Shown here: positions 37,901 to 51,806 of the stretch, in pieces
Layout: each line of letters opens with the position of its first letter
Numbering within the stretch: position 1 is the first letter of the stretch
Assembly (NCBI GenBank): GCA_019843655.1
Contig: JACDQD010000007.1
Location: 7,003,600 to 7,067,599 of the forward strand
DNA from: Lethocerus indicus
Lineage: Eukaryota; Arthropoda; Insecta; Hemiptera; Belostomatidae
Direction: 5' to 3'
Length of the DNA stretch: 64,000 nt
Position numbers and translations under genes: made by a program
Notes under the pieces: generated by a model
Told to the model about the DNA's origin: nothing
The model's input: only the letters and a program-made list of their open reading frames with translations
Database searches by the model: none

Positions 37901-40356
37901 TCTCCCGCACGCCACGCTTTTGGGGGGACAGTAATAATAAATATGAATGCTGTAATTAAAAAAAATAAATGAATTATAATATATAACAGCCTCGACCTTT
38001 GTCTTTGGATGAATTATTAACACTCGGTCGAGTTCAAACCGTCCATTCTATCTCTGACCTGGGCAATTTGCCAGTTTGAAAGCTGCGACGAGCATTTAAG
38101 AGGGATCTTGACGTTATCCACTTTAAACTGCCTATACGGATCCAAGTCAGGTAATTAAATAAACCGTTTCCTCAATACAAAGAGCAGATATAATTTTTTA
38201 GTTGTTCCTGTAATGTTTTTTTCAAATGTTATCGATAACACCGATTTAATGAAAACACACGTATTGTAAGTAATTTGACAATATCTCATCCCGTTGTGCG
38301 TTCAGGAACACGATCCTGAACTATAAAAGCTTCGCGGTCACTACAAACCGCTTTATAAATATTGAATTATCTCCTAATATTCGGTTGTAAATCATTTATG
38401 ATTTAGGCAGTTTTTTGCGAAATCGAAACTGCGAATCATGAAAAATATCCGACAATGATTTGCGAGTAGTTTTGAATTTTATAAAAAATAATTTTGTTCA
38501 CGCCGTAAATTATTTTTTAAATCTGAATGTTCCTATGCAAATAAGCGTAGAATGGCCTGCGAGCCGATATATGTTTCCCATACTCTTTTTTAATTAAAAA
38601 AAGTTTTTAAATCAAAAGATCAAGTGTGTTGAGAGCCGGTAGTAGTAGGATCAGGACCAGTCCACGGTAAAATCCTTTTTATAAGGCGCGACAAAAATTA
38701 TCCGCAACTTCTCGGAGGATTGAATTTCCGTCTGCAAAAAAGAAATCCTGACAGAGTTTGAACATTGTTCGGCCTCTGACATTTAAGGCCGGCTGTGGGT
38801 TGTGGAGGGGACGTGGGTCCCTGTCGCAATAGAGCGTGTAGGAGTTGGCGGCGGCCTAGTTAAGTTGATTTAAGTTTAAAAAGAACACCAAGGACGTCAA
38901 GGACTGCCTCCGGTCCACGGGCTACAGCCATGAAACTGGCACGAACAACACACTTTGTGCGCCCTGAAGGCGGATAACAACAGCCCCAGTGGGACAACAG
39001 TTCATTATCCTAGATTTCTAGAACTTCTGGGCCTACGCTCCGTTCAAAATTGAAAAAAACCGGCTTTTACCCTTTCGCTCTTCTTCAATTTCACGAACCC
39101 TTACGAATTCATTACGGCATTTAGTTGTTGTTAGTTATTTGTTCAGAATTTGGCGAAAGAATTACAAGTTTTATCCATACAAACGCAGCTACAATATTAG
39201 CCATCGACACGAAGGACCTCGACTTCCTGATGGACGATGTTATTCAATACTGATGCTTCGTAGTAATAATAATTATATTTTAGACCGGCAGACCGTATTC
39301 GGCCTTTCGCCATCGATAGAGTGGCGAATACCTACTTAGGTAATGTGTTCTCGCGTTATTACTACCACTGTACTGTTACTTTTGTGGTGCTTTTCCTTCA
39401 TGAAGTCATTGTATTTTATGACATCGCTTTTCCGTCGTGTTAAATGGCTTACGCCTCTCGTGTTTATTATCCGGTAAGGTGATATTTGCTCGATTTATGC
39501 GAGCGATAAGGAAAAGGCCGTGATAAAATAGATCCGTGTAGAGAAGAAAAAAAAAACTGGAAAACATTCAGAACGCAGGAATGCGGTTAAATGACACAAT
39601 TACTGAAATTTATAAGAGGCAATAATGACAATGTATACTGAAACTAAATCATATTACTTAAATAAACCAGACGGCCTCGGTCGGTCGTTTATGTAATTAC
39701 CTGTGTTGAATGAAATCACTTTTTAATTAGCAGTAAATTCAAGAACTGCACACAGTTGAAACTACCTATTTAATCCTATACTGGATTTGATACCAAGATG
39801 GCACTGTCATGCTAAGATGATTGTGATGGACTATTCACAATAATATTGACATTGTTAGGGAATATTAAGGAGAGGAAAAATTCCAAACGATAATTCGATT
39901 GAGGACTGTTTTATTCTTGAGGGAACGTACTGCTGGGACAAATACATTGCTTTTGTTGGAGACTACATTATAAAATATAAGTGATTTTGTACTTAAGTAA
40001 ACAAAAATAGTGAAGTTAAGTTGTTCTTGTGGGTTCAATAATGGGTTTGACATAGCACCACTATTGCACGTGTTGAATTTTTTTTCTGATTGCGTTCTTA
40101 TTTTGTGCTCTGTTTTATACGAAAATTTAACTTTTTTCCCAAAATGCTGCGTGTTCCGAACGTTTCTGGGCCGGGTACCGGTAAATATATCCCACACGCC
40201 TGGGGCTTCTCTGCTATTTAGAAGGGCCTACACCGCCCCCAAGTTCGGGTGTTCCTTTCTGGTCGCTTAACAATGCGTTGGGTCATTTCTCTTTATTAAT
40301 TAATCCTGTATTTATGTTTAACATACCCGTTTTGTGGTTTGCGAGGGGTTGGAATA
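34953..40356. other. Gene-poor region after the P450 cluster
   Basis: About 5.4 kb with no supportable gene. One degenerate TAGACCGG-type motif lies at 35650-35675. The block 37450-37820 is richer in G and C and open in several frames on both strands at once (for example 37454-37819 plus and 37468-37665 minus), which points to composition rather than coding. Confidence 0.35.
35938..36027. repeat. Three 30-bp tandem repeats
   Basis: The unit ACATGACTCGTTATGAGCCC plus ten further bases repeats at 30-bp spacing (TGACTCGTTA at 35941, 35971 and 36001) with few changes. On the minus strand it stays open and would encode a short repeated peptide, which I regard as incidental. Confidence 0.9.
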
Positions 40357-40551
40357 CCGTAGATTTCGTGCGCTTCTTTCTGTCTCCTCTCGCTGGTCTG
40401 GTCCCACGCTAGACCGGTTTCGGCTGCTCGCCATCTTCAGTCACTTTTGGATGTTTTTCGGGCATCCCCGCTGCACTGCCAAAAGTGACCAAAACCGGTC
40501 TAGCAAAAGACCAAACCAGCGGGAGGAGACAGAAACACACGAAATCTACTG
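40357..40551. mobile_element. Family A short element with long inverted ends
   Basis: A 195-bp element with inverted ends of about 60 nt. The left begins CCGTAGATTTCGTG and runs to GCTAGACCGGTTTCGG; the right mirrors it (CCAAAACCGGTCTAGC to CACGAAATCTACTG). A TA stands outside each end. This is the best-defined copy of the family also seen at 10.8, 19.1 and 51.0 kb, and it shows the family's outer terminus. No coding capacity. Confidence 0.8.
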
Positions 40552-40984
40552 TATTTATGTAATTTTTTAGGGTCCTGCCTTCTTTTATTTTCTTTCAGCC
40601 TCGATGTTCAAAACACCCCCGTTGCTATAAAATTCCAGATTATTTCTGTCGCCTAGTTTACTCGGGCATTAATAAATAAGGGATCAATTTCAAATTCAAA
40701 TATTCATTATTTGTCCGCGAATTCTTATTCGGAATACTATTGTAATCAACGAAAACACAGTAAATTGACCGAATTTAGATGTTTCAAAGTAAAATATAGT
40801 TGGAGCTAAATAAGGCCGGTATAGGATGAAACATCGAATATTTTGACTTGTCGCTAACTGGTTTAGCTTGTTAGGCGGCGTTGTTGAGCCCGGGAGGGGT
40901 GCCCTTTGCAGAAGTGAATTAGAGAAATGGATGAGTATTGTGTTGGTGCCGGTGGAAAGTGTGGGCGTAGTGAATTCAGAGGGT

Positions 40985-41026
40985 AGGCGGGAGGCGGGAG
41001 GCGGGAGGCGGGAGGCGGGAGGCGGT
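40985..41026. repeat. 7-bp GC-rich minisatellite
   Basis: Six consecutive copies of AGGCGGG, the last ending in T. The block drives the long proline-rich open frame on the minus strand. Confidence 0.95.
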
Positions 41027-41299
41027 TGGAGTGACGTCACGGTGGAGGTTGGAGTGGGGTCGGGACTGGTTGGCGGTGGTGCCTGTCGGTGGTGGTGGTG
41101 ACCGAGGAGCCAGGCCGCCAGCCCGCCAACCAGCCAGCCAGTACATGCTCGGCCAGTCTCCCTAGTACCGTGGTGCCCCTCTACAGGCCACGGCAGAGTT
41201 AGAGTCGGTTTCCCACTTATCAGTTGATTTTTATCGCTCTCTTCTCTTTTTCCTCCCCAATTAATTGATTTGCGAGCGCCTCGCCTCGCCACGAAGGAA

Positions 41300-41365
41300 A
41301 TTAGTGAACTGTGCTCTCTTGGTTATTTGTTGTTCCTGTCAGGCCCAAAGACTACGTCGGTAACG
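41300..41365 (+). other. Possible untranslated first exon ending in a strong donor
   Basis: Downstream of a GC-rich block, ACG|GTGAGTA at the 41365/41366 junction is a near-ideal splice donor, with a second donor (CG|GTAACG) a few bases before. A 5' UTR exon of a gene running right out of this stretch is possible, but there is no TATA box, no clear start and no acceptor I can pair with it. Confidence 0.2.
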
Positions 41366-43250
41366 GTGAGTACATTTTGTTTTTATTATCACCGGGGCAT
41401 TGCCGAAAAAAGATAATTTCGTATGAAGGCAAATGTATCGTTCGTTAACTGGTGGCAAATTGAACTCGGAAGTGCCCAATTGCCTGAGGAATTTTAGGTT
41501 CCAAATATAATAATGCTATCGCGCTAAAAACGTATATATTCCACGCTTCGACAGCAACTCGTTTGCTGTCAATATGCCAATTAATTTGGGCGGGAGAACA
41601 CGAGCAATTGTATCTCCAACCGAATTCTATCGATCACGTTGAAACCATCCTTCAATCAGTCGGCCGAATGATGATTAGACGCAGAAATTAGTCCAGGAAT
41701 TTAAATAGAATACAGAACCGAAAAATTGTACAAAAACGGGATGTTACTGTCGTTGACGAGAAGCCGAGACGATTCGATTAAACTCAATTTATTTAGCAAT
41801 AGTAATTGCTCATTATACTGTGTGGCAGTTTTACGGACTGTATCGTCATTAAATTCATATGCGCTGCATCGTTTACGACGTGCAGAAATGATACTGACGA
41901 CTGTGAGAGTAAAATGAATGAACGCTAAACAAACTAAAATGAATATAACCCTAGTTGATCCAACATTATCTGCATGCATATGTAGTAACTAAAAATTTCA
42001 CAAATTCCTCAATTCATTAATTCCCTCTTAACAGTGTTAGAAATGATTTGGATCCTGGGACCTATTTTTTTTTACGTCTCCGTTGTTATTGTCGAAAATA
42101 AACTTTACGACGTAACTGGGAAGCCATATAATTTTGTAAACAGAATACATCAAAGCCTTTTCTGCGCCTTATTACGCTAAATTGTAGATTTTTTTCATCT
42201 AATTCAGAATTGTTCGAATGCAAAAAGCAATGCCTTGGTTTTTTCTTTTTAATTTTACTCTACGAATATGTTCCTAATTATTTTCTTATTTTTAGCTTTA
42301 TCGGATCTGATACGATTTATTTTGAAGGAATTTAAAATGATACAAAATAAGCACGTGAGTTTGAAGTGGGATTGGATGTCGCTTCTGAGGCGTTGAAATC
42401 CTCCCATTGGGTCTGAGACTTATGGTTTTTAAAGCGGGTCGAATATATTTAACCTATTTTACGCTCTTGTTAATAGGTTTGAGAGTGGTCGGTCCCCCGG
42501 CTATTGTCCGCAGGAAAAATGTCTCCCATCCGATCCCGACTGGTAACAGCACAAAGCTCGTCTTTTTTGTGCCTCCTATTGTCGTCCCAGCGTACAATCC
42601 CATTGCGGGGCGGGGGGGGGACAGGTTTATTTATGTTTCTGTTCCTATCCCAGTCGAATTTTTCCCGTAGATCGCTTTTTTTTGTTTGTTAACGTTTTAA
42701 CATTTCCGAAGCTGTCGAGCGGCTCCGTGTTTTGCACTGACCTTTGACAGGAGGACCGCTAGCTCCGGTCCTGTCGTCCTTCGGTGAGTTTCATAACCAT
42801 TCCTTGTCCGCTCCTATCGCGCGGAGTTATAAATTTATACGATGTTGGGCTAAAAAATGAGCCCAGTTTATTTCCTAAACGGTATGATTAATTAACTATT
42901 CCCCACGAACTATAGCCCATTATATTAATTATACGAAATCTAGCAACATTTGACAGAAATTGAAATTTACTGTGGTTATTTATTAAACTGCTTTGTGTTT
43001 TACAGTTTCTAGAACTTTACGAATATCCAACCATGCGGTATACAAACACGTGTACTGTGTATACCGTTCATTTTATTAATAAAAATACGATTCACTAAAC
43101 AGGTCGTTAAACCGACAGAGCAAAATCGGTGAAACAGTTTGGACGTAATACCGCGATAATAAGTTTCAGAACATCCTTCCCAGAAATATGATTAGTCGCG
43201 AAGAATATCTAATTTCATGCAATATATACTGTATATATAAAGATAGATAT

Positions 43251-43298
<48 letters not shown>

Positions 43299-46200
43299 AA
43301 GCCATTGATTGAACTATAACGTGGAACACTTTTTTGACCTCTTGACTAGCTGAAGAAAGAATGGTACAGGCTGAATGGGACCAGACAGCCGAGAGAGGCT
43401 GGAACACGTTAAGCGGTCTGCCCTAAAATATCTTGACACGTTGCGTAAAACCACCGTGAACAATATAACCGGGCGGGTTGGTAGAAGAGGAGAAAGTTGG
43501 AAATGGCCCAATGTACATTTGTCAGATGTTATCGAATTGTAAGATTCGATATTTTTATTTCACCAAGTAGGAATAAAGCTTGAATACTTGGGATAGTTTC
43601 ATAGAGAAAGAGTTCTGGAACTGTAATTATACTTTAGGAAGGAATCTAACGGGTCTAGGCCGAAACAGACCTTCAGGGTTTAGGTTTACTTTCAGTTTAA
43701 TTATAACATAAACGTTAATTGGAAGAGTCTTACCTTTCCTACTATAGGCCGCCAGCCTCGTCCTTACATGTCTACGCGAAACCCCATTAATCACAGTAGC
43801 ACTGCTTGTAGGATGCTTTATCCGCAATAGTTATTATTTCACTATATTATTGATTGCGAAGAACCGAAATCTGTCTAGTTTGTGACTGAATACCGCGAGA
43901 TTGATTCCGTCCATACGGCTAAATCTCCGATTCTCGTTTTGTTATAAACACATACATAATATTTAAAACTTATAAATTCCCGGCATGTGTATATATAATA
44001 TATAAAGTCATCTTTAAAAAATAGTCTACCATCAATCATCTCCAAGACTCCGGGGGTGGTGCAGGTGTCACTACGACCCGCCCCGTTACATAAATCATTT
44101 TAAATGGTTTGCCAGCCCTTAATGTTAGGACAAAGGTTTGGGCTGCCTTATGGTACAGGGAGGGGCGTCCTAAATGCGCCATAATGCTCTCATACATATG
44201 TGAGCGCGTCGCTCGACGGAGGGATAAAGACGAATAATTAATTGATAGAGATATCTCCACTGTATTTCTCATTCAAGCGAGGAGATGTGCCCTGAATTCT
44301 CAGACTGTCCAGTGACGAAGGCGCCGGTTTTAATGAAACCACTAAATATTTTGCTAAGAAAATGTTGTTTCCGTACAACAGCGAATAAACTAGGACCGGG
44401 TTTGTGGTTATTTAAAGCTGGCAGTTGATATGGCCGAGGCAAATCATGTTGCCGATAAGGGGAGTGGCTCCTCTTTTGAACTCAGCCGGCGTTCTTTGGT
44501 CGACTAACGACCGCAGCACCCTTCTAATTGGCAGCGGCTTCTAACCTAAGGGTGGCCGCCCTCCCCCAGGACGGGCGACAAAAAATATCCTATCCCCTAT
44601 CCCCTTCAGAAAATCCCAACTTCGAGTGCTACCGTCTCACAGATCCGAGCGTACAAAAAAATATCGAAGAAAAAAGTGTACTCGACTCGTCTCATGGCAT
44701 TCGAAAAATTCCGACTCGTTAAATAAATATCCGAGGGTGAGAGTTAAAACGAATGTCTCGTAATGAGGGGGCGTAATGGGGACGCCCGAAGAGGCGCCCA
44801 TACACACTGTACAAAACGTATACTTCGAATATATGTTTAATAATAATTACCACAATTAAAACCTAAAACGTCACTTTAATGTAACCTAATGTAATTTATA
44901 CGATGTGGTCACCGCAACTGCGATGTTACGGACACTAAGGAAATGAGCCTTCCCAGCGCGGATGACTCGACCGATCCGAATATTTAATTTGTAAATTTAA
45001 ACTACTCAGAAGCGCCGCGCTCATCGACGATATTTTCCCGGGGAGAAAAACGGGAGGAAATTATTCCCCATCAATTATCTGATTAATGATTTCCAGGAAA
45101 TGGGATGAGTCGTTCGAACCGAATTGTTTCAGGAGTAAACGGATACCTTGTTTCAGCAAAGATCGGTGATTCTCTATGTTAATATTCGATAAATTTCGGT
45201 CAGCCTATTCGTGGAAACACAATTTGATCGCATACATTGTATGATAATTGACGAGCTACTTGCGATTACCGTATGAGACTTCGAAACCTACTTACATATG
45301 CAAGCCTGAAGAAATCTGTATTTGATTAGCCGCAATGGTAAATCACCGGAATGATAATAATTCCCTGAATTAATTACGTACTTCGAAGCCAGTATTCTCA
45401 ATACAAGTTTTATTTCTGCAGAATGCGCATTTCTGTCGATTTACAGTTGGAATGGAAGTGGATTAATCGGTGAGTGTAACTGGCTTTATTGGGTCCTTGA
45501 GGATCGTGTCGGCCTTCTCGGGGGACATGCGTGGACAACCCGCCCGTGTCCTCGCCTACCGGAGAAAGTGTAGGCGTTCTCGTCGGTAATCGACAGCTAC
45601 CATCCTTTGGCTATTACAGTATTATCGCGGTCATGTTTCTTGTGTAGTTTAAATCTGTCCGTCGTAATATCGGCTCTTAAACGGAGAATTTTAGAAATAT
45701 CGCAACATCACCTCTCACCCGCCGTACTGCATGGCGGTGTCTATTCCGTCTAAAGTGTAATTCAATAATTACCGGTTAAATAAGTCTGTAGAAGAAAGTT
45801 CAGCTAAAGCCTTGCGGCCAGTGGAGATTGGCTGAAAGGTCGCCCGTTGACATTTACGCGCCCGGGTTTCGCTTAAAGCCTTTTTTACATAATCTTCGGG
45901 CCCGGATAAACGGATTTTTTTTGCCAGCGGCTCCCTTTTTTCTGTCGATGCGGCCCACTCCCCGCTCAACAAGTGGAGGGTGGATCAAAGCGTTTTTCGG
46001 GTCGAAGGGCCGAAACCCATAAAAGTGTGAGCGCCCCCGGCCCTTCAGGCGTGTTTATGGAAAAACGGTCCCTTTCACGCTGGACTATGTAAGAAGTGTC
46101 CGGTGAATCAACTCGGAGAATCGTATTGGATTGATTAATACTCATATATATCATTACGTTAAAGTATAATAACTATAGCTCCTGAATATATTCCCCAGAT

Positions 46201-49200
46201 GTTCACGATTCCGCTACTGGCTACGTCCCTCATCTTTTATTGTAAATTGTTGTAAAAGTTATTGTAATGTTCCGCATGCTGTACATTCATCAACAGCTGA
46301 CCGGATGGATAGTCCTAATGTATCCCAAACGAGCTTGAAAAGAATTTTAAATCAGAACAACGATGGCACTAATTGCTGATCAATCTACAAAATTACAATT
46401 GCGCTTCGAATCGTTGCCGCAACGCACCGAATTCCAAGGTCCTGTGTTTCGAAACGGTCCTCTAAAATGAAGAAATCCGTCCGCGAAATTGTAAATGGAT
46501 AATTACTCAGTTAATACCTATAATTTCCATCCATATACATATCTCTGTATTGATTTGAATTCGGTCGAAATCTAAAATTCTACCCCAAAAATCGGGGTTG
46601 TTTTAGTGTCCTCATTGTGCGGCATTAAATGAAGTTTCCTCCTTGACTTAGAAACGCAGATTATTGCAGTAATAAGAAGACGACCGAATCACGCAATTTC
46701 AATTTGATAATAACATTTATTCATTCGGTTTGTAAGATCCGGTCTGAATTGATGAGCGCTATTGGCCAAGAGATTGCGTGCAATTGTACATAGCATTGCT
46801 CAACGACGATTTTCCGATGTAAATTTCTCGTATTGTTTTTTTTTTTCTTAATCCGTTTATTACGAAAAATCGATGACTCCGCTTCTGAGTCAGTTCCTCC
46901 AGCGGCGTCGTTTCCTGTTCGGGGCCGGAAGCCTCTTCTTCCCTCTCTGGTTCGACAGTCTTCGGCCAATATCTTTTCTATTATCGTTTTGCACTCTAAA
47001 TAAGCCCAGTATTTTGACATTACGGAGAAAATGCGGGGATTAAAAATTATGAACGACTTCCATTTTTAGAGAGGCAAGTATTATCGAGTGAAGCTACTGA
47101 TTACTGATTCTTAAGGATGACGCGTACGCGAGAAAATATTTTCACGTGGGTTCGTACTATTTTACCGACCGGGATGAGTCACGCCGAAGAAGTCACGCGG
47201 CGTTTCGCTGAGCTCTGTCTTTCGTCTCGAACAATAAAAAGAAATCACCGAGGAAAAGGAAAACAGAAAAGCTAAGCGGACGGACATTCGACACCCGGTC
47301 GTTTTTAATATTTTTATCGCGCAATGCTATGTAGAGAGGGAAGTGATACACTTTTAAACGGAAATTTTTTTAGATAGCAGATTCCACTGGAATTTCCCCT
47401 GAGTGCACTTACTGTCCTTTTGAAAGCATTCGTCGTCATGTTTTTTAAAAAAATGTCACTCACACTCATTATTTTCGACATTTTCAAAGGATATGAAGAT
47501 ATTCAAGACCAAATGAACATTGTTAACAACACTTCATATTATTGACTGTATATATTGTTTGCTTTTGTACTTATAACATTCTACCACTGTATTTAAAGCC
47601 GTTTCACATTTTATTTTTAAAACCAACTACGTTACAGTTTCAATTATTCTCTAAATATCTACTGCATACATTAAACTTAAATCCATAGACCAATTTCAGC
47701 CCGATAATTATACCAGCAATGCATTATTCATGTTTTCAGTCATATACAATTGAATTGATATGGCGATATTTGAATTTGAAATTACGTGACAGAGTGGGCT
47801 CTTTAATTTTAGGCCTGCGATAAAAAGAGAATACAGGATTTTCAATACGAGAACTTACTGGATCTACCAAGCTCCATGATTTAAACCTGTTTTTTTTCAG
47901 CTCATTTTAACTTTATTTCAAATATTTTCTAATTTGGTAGTTATTGAATTTACATGCCGTCGGAAATAGCGATTTTTCAATGTGAAGTGCGGCGATGGCA
48001 ATTTTCTTGGCTGCTCTATTCAGATTTTAGAAAGCTGCGGAGGTCCCATTATTCCGTGCGTTGATCGTCTTAATCCCCCCCGCGCTATGGAAACACGCTA
48101 GCGGAAACATTTTCACTTTTTTTTTTAGGTAAAGACCTTTTCATAAACCCGGATCCCGGTCCGATCGGAAATTCGGACTGGATTGTACTGATGACAACTG
48201 AGCGCTTTACGTAGAAATCAAAAGCACCTAGATAGTTTTTATCGCTCTATTATATTTAGTTACGGTTTTCGCGTTGTGAAAATGCGGTAGTCATGATTTT
48301 GTACTCTTTTATGAGTCGTTTTCGTGTTCATTATTGGGACGTGCACGTGGGCGACTTACAACTTTGCAAGTATAACAGGCGAAGGTCAGAATGGGTTATA
48401 ATTGAACGTCTTTGGCGGTATAAGACGTGAGCATTTCTCTATTGTAAGAAACCGATGAAGCTATACGAAGATGTGTAGAGAGAATGAGTTATGGAATGTG
48501 CAGACGAATTGACTTTGCGCTGCGGGCGGAAAAAAAATGTCCGCCAGACGCTTCATTAGACCAGAGCGGTAAATTCGCAGTTATTACCCTGTTAAACCCT
48601 CTAATCTAATGTATAAACTAAACTTATTAAGTTGCCGTAACATCAAATGCAAGTAACTGCTTGGTGAAGTATCTGTCGTACAATTTTTATTATATTATTA
48701 AATCTGAAAACGTCTATGCCGTCTGCGTATGCCACGGAAACGTGTTCTATCCTTCCAGGAGATTAGCGTATCAGCGATTGTAGCATCACAGTACAATGCT
48801 CAGTCGTCATTTCAGTTTCTATTTAAATATTAGACCAGAGTTGTTTCAGTGGTAGGTTAAAAAATATATTGTACACGCCCCAGTATTTCGTTTCGTATAA
48901 AGGTACAAGCAAACCAGTTGACTCCTTATGTCCTATATTGTTATAGACATCCTGTAGAAGAGACAACACTCTGAAATTGTGTTTGACGACAAAGCGGACT
49001 ATTATCCCACACTAACTTAGGGCCGGAATTAAGTAAAACTCTAACCTAAATATACAGTATAATACAACATGTGTGCTTAAACGAATCATGTAATAAACAA
49101 ACAGTAACAGGATTATTAGATCGGGACATACGAAGTTTTCGAATTACTGACTAACATTGGTATATCCTTCTATGTAGCTACAAGAAATAACGATTAAGCA

Positions 49201-49494
49201 AAATAACAATACAAGAAAAATACTAAACAATCGGAACAACATAAATCAAATCAAATTTAATAATTACGAGCATATCTTATTGCCTTAAAGAACAGGCGAT
49301 GGGGGAATAGCACAAGGAAGATAATTTCCCAACCATTCTGTGACGAATTCAAATATTCATTGCCGGAAGATTAGTTATCGCCAAAATAAAGGAGCTCTCT
49401 TTGCCCCCGGATTGTTGCCACTGTTAGGGGATGGTGGAGACGGGGTGCCGACAACAGAGCCGTTTCAGCTCAATTACCGATCAAAAGGGTCTTG
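41366..49494. other. Gene-poor region, 41.4-49.5 kb
   Basis: No convincing coding exon in 8 kb. Open frames are short, mostly overlap on both strands and lack domains. A second good-looking donor, TTCG|GTGAGT, occurs near 42781. The block at 45.48-45.61 kb is GC-rich. Whether this is intergenic, regulatory or intronic DNA cannot be decided here. Confidence 0.35.
43254..43294. repeat. (GA)n microsatellite
   Basis: About 41 bases of alternating A and G. It creates the Leu-Ser run in the minus-strand open frame 43192-43407. Confidence 0.95.
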
Positions 49495-49557
49495 TCTCTC
49501 TCTCTCTCTCTCTCTCCCTCCCTCCCTCCCTCCCTCTCTCTCTCTCTCTCTCTCTCT
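49495..49557. repeat. (CT)n / (CCCT)n microsatellite
   Basis: A compound tract: CT dinucleotides, then five CCCT-type units, then CT again. Confidence 0.95.
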
Positions 49558-49619
49558 GTTTGTCTCATTCTCTCCCACGGTCTGTGAGAGATCGTGAATT
49601 CAATGGGTCCTTTAGATAG

Positions 49620-51020
49620 ATATAGGCCCGGTACAACAATGGTGGGCACGTCGCGGACCCCGCCCCATTGTCCTTAGGGCCGAAATTGCCCGTTTGATTA
49701 TCGCCGGCGGGCCACCGGTATTTCCGGTATTTGCAATTTACCAGTCTCGCGCATCTATTTGAAAACCGAATAACGAAATATACCCCTATTCATCGGTGCC
49801 ACACTATAGTTTCTATGTATTTATAGGCATTAGTGAAGCAACTAAATTGAAACGAGGTTGAAACTGGTGGACGTTCCTTACCATCAGGAGGTTTCAGTAA
49901 CTTAAAAATAAATATTTCTATTTATATGCATCATAAGATCATATGGTTTCGTCAGATAAATATAGATTAGTACGGTGAACATGATTTTCTACACCGTCAA
50001 AGGAAAAATGCGATGCTAGATTTTAGAGTGATATATAAGGTAATCCCGAAGGTTTCTGTTTCCAGAAAGGTGCACTTTCGTTTATGTAGAGTTCAATAAT
50101 CGTCACATTCAACTGCTACTGCTACGAGTGCTATAATTTAATTATACCTTAAGATATTTTGTTATAAAAGTAATGATTCCCCGAATTGGAATCAATAAAA
50201 GGCTTACCGGACATGAAATATCGTTTTAACAGCCGACCAATTTGAGGTACTGAAACCGGTACCGCAGACCTATAGCGGCGGAACTGTTATTGCCTATTAG
50301 AGAGAAGACTTCATAAACGAAAGGGCGAGCGGTTTTATTGCGCCCTAATTTATCGACCTTATTTTATGGAGCCGACAATAACCCTTAGCCGTACCAGTGG
50401 CCCCCTCATTAATATAAGCCAGACATCTTGGAAGAGATACAGCCGAGTTATAGAGAGTGTAAACATCGTAAAAGGCAATATGAAAAAGTCGATAACAGCA
50501 TTCGAATTAACTGTCTAGACGCTGCATTAATCCTAATTGAGGGCCTATATTGCTACGTATGAAAACAACAAATTTAGACCTTGTTCAACGTTCCCATATC
50601 TTAATAACCAGGAGAGGGTACAATTGAAAAGTTGGATCGATTAAAATAAACCCGTTCGAATTATAATAAACAGAATGTAGGCAGATATCCGGACTGGGAA
50701 CAATAGCGACAGAGTTACAGGAGGGGTCGCCTCCAGATGTTTAAATTAAGAAGTGAAGGGCAAGGTCCCGCGCACAGGCCCTGAAATAGTCCGAATTCCT
50801 CCAGACGGTCGCGCGGGTTTATATTTAGGAAATGGGAGATCTCCAGCCAATTTAGTCCTCCCTCTGTCCGTATCACACTATATATACCGGGTGAATAATC
50901 CTATCCATCTAGTAATATTTAAGCTATATCCACACAACAACTTCGAATGTATATAACATAAACGTAGTTTATTTTGTACCATCTTAATTTCATACACATA
51001 TACTGGACAAAACTGTAAGA
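49620..51020. other. Gene-poor region, 49.6-51.0 kb
   Basis: Nothing recognisable as a gene or RNA. The open frame 50753-50956 has no domain. Confidence 0.35.
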
Positions 51021-51591
51021 TTATGACTTCCAAATATATCACAGGAAACCTACCTGGTATTGTGTATGTACGATCATCAAAGTTATCCTGTTGATCCAAA
51101 ATTTATTGAAAACCGTTTATACTGGCGTTCTACCCTTAGAGGTCTCCAGGTGCAATTGCACTCAACGAACTTTAGTTAAGTACATTTCCGCACCACCCTC
51201 AGGGGGCGCTAGTTAATCGGTGCAAGAGGACCCGACGAACTTTAGTTAAGTACATTTCCGCACCATACTCAGGGGGCGCTAGTTTATCGGTGCAAGTGCA
51301 CTCAACGAACTTTAGTTAAGTACATTTCCGCACCACACTCAGGGGGCGCTAGTTTATCGGTGCAAGTGCACTCAACGAAATTTAGTTAAGTACATTTCCG
51401 CACCATCCTCAGGGGGCGCTAGTTTATCGGTGCAAGTGCACTCAACGAAATTTAGTTAAGTACATTTCCACACCATACTCAGGGGGCGCTAATTTATCGT
51501 TAGACAAATTAAAACTTAATATTGGTGTTATTAACCAGTCTAGGAAAAGCCCAAACCAGCGACAGGAGACAGAAACACACGAAATCTACGG
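51021..51591 (+). repeat. Family A repeat with 70-bp tandem array
   Basis: The left part (51021-51110) matches the gene 3 intron copy (TATGACTTCCAAATATATCA; CCTGTTGATCCAAAATTTAT). The middle holds five copies of a 70-bp unit in tandem, anchored by TTTAGTTAAG at 51171, 51241, 51311, 51381 and 51451; each carries CGGTGCAAGTGCACTCAACG and a GGGGGCGCTAG box. The right end is the family terminus ACACACGAAATCTACGG. The satellite is thus part of a mobile or formerly mobile element. Confidence 0.85.
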
Positions 51592-51752
51592 TCTCGCCTA
51601 CTTAGTTTAAAATTGAATTTAGAAAGGAAATGAGAATTATTTTTATACAGTTGTTTCACCGGTGGCTTTTATACGGGCCCATATTAATCAGAGTGTGAAG
51701 ACTTGAGGGCGCGGGTGGCAGGTAAAAAACTTATGCGAGGCCGCTCGTATCA

Positions 51753-51756
<4 letters not shown>

Positions 51757-51803
<47 letters not shown>
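51757..51803. repeat. (TA)n microsatellite
   Basis: Forty-seven bases of TA repeats, 165 nt after the family A repeat. Confidence 0.95.

Positions 51804-51806
<3 letters not shown>

Noticed and set aside
37454..37910. Overlapping open frames of 121, 65, 60 and 84 codons
   Set aside because: Several frames on both strands are open together, as expected from local GC content; no motif or splice context supports any of them.
40696..41292. Longest single open frame of the window (198 codons, minus strand), proline- and threonine-rich
   Set aside because: It runs through a GC-rich block and a 7-bp minisatellite, is low in complexity, has no domain and is crossed by an open frame on the other strand.
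43300..43512. Peptide resembling a retroelement segment (EWDQTAERGW on the plus strand)
   Set aside because: The match to LINE proteins is only a vague impression; frames break quickly and no conserved motif is complete.
51150..51500. Regular repeats considered as a CRISPR array
   Set aside because: The units are contiguous 70-bp tandem copies without unique spacers, in an intron-rich eukaryotic genome.
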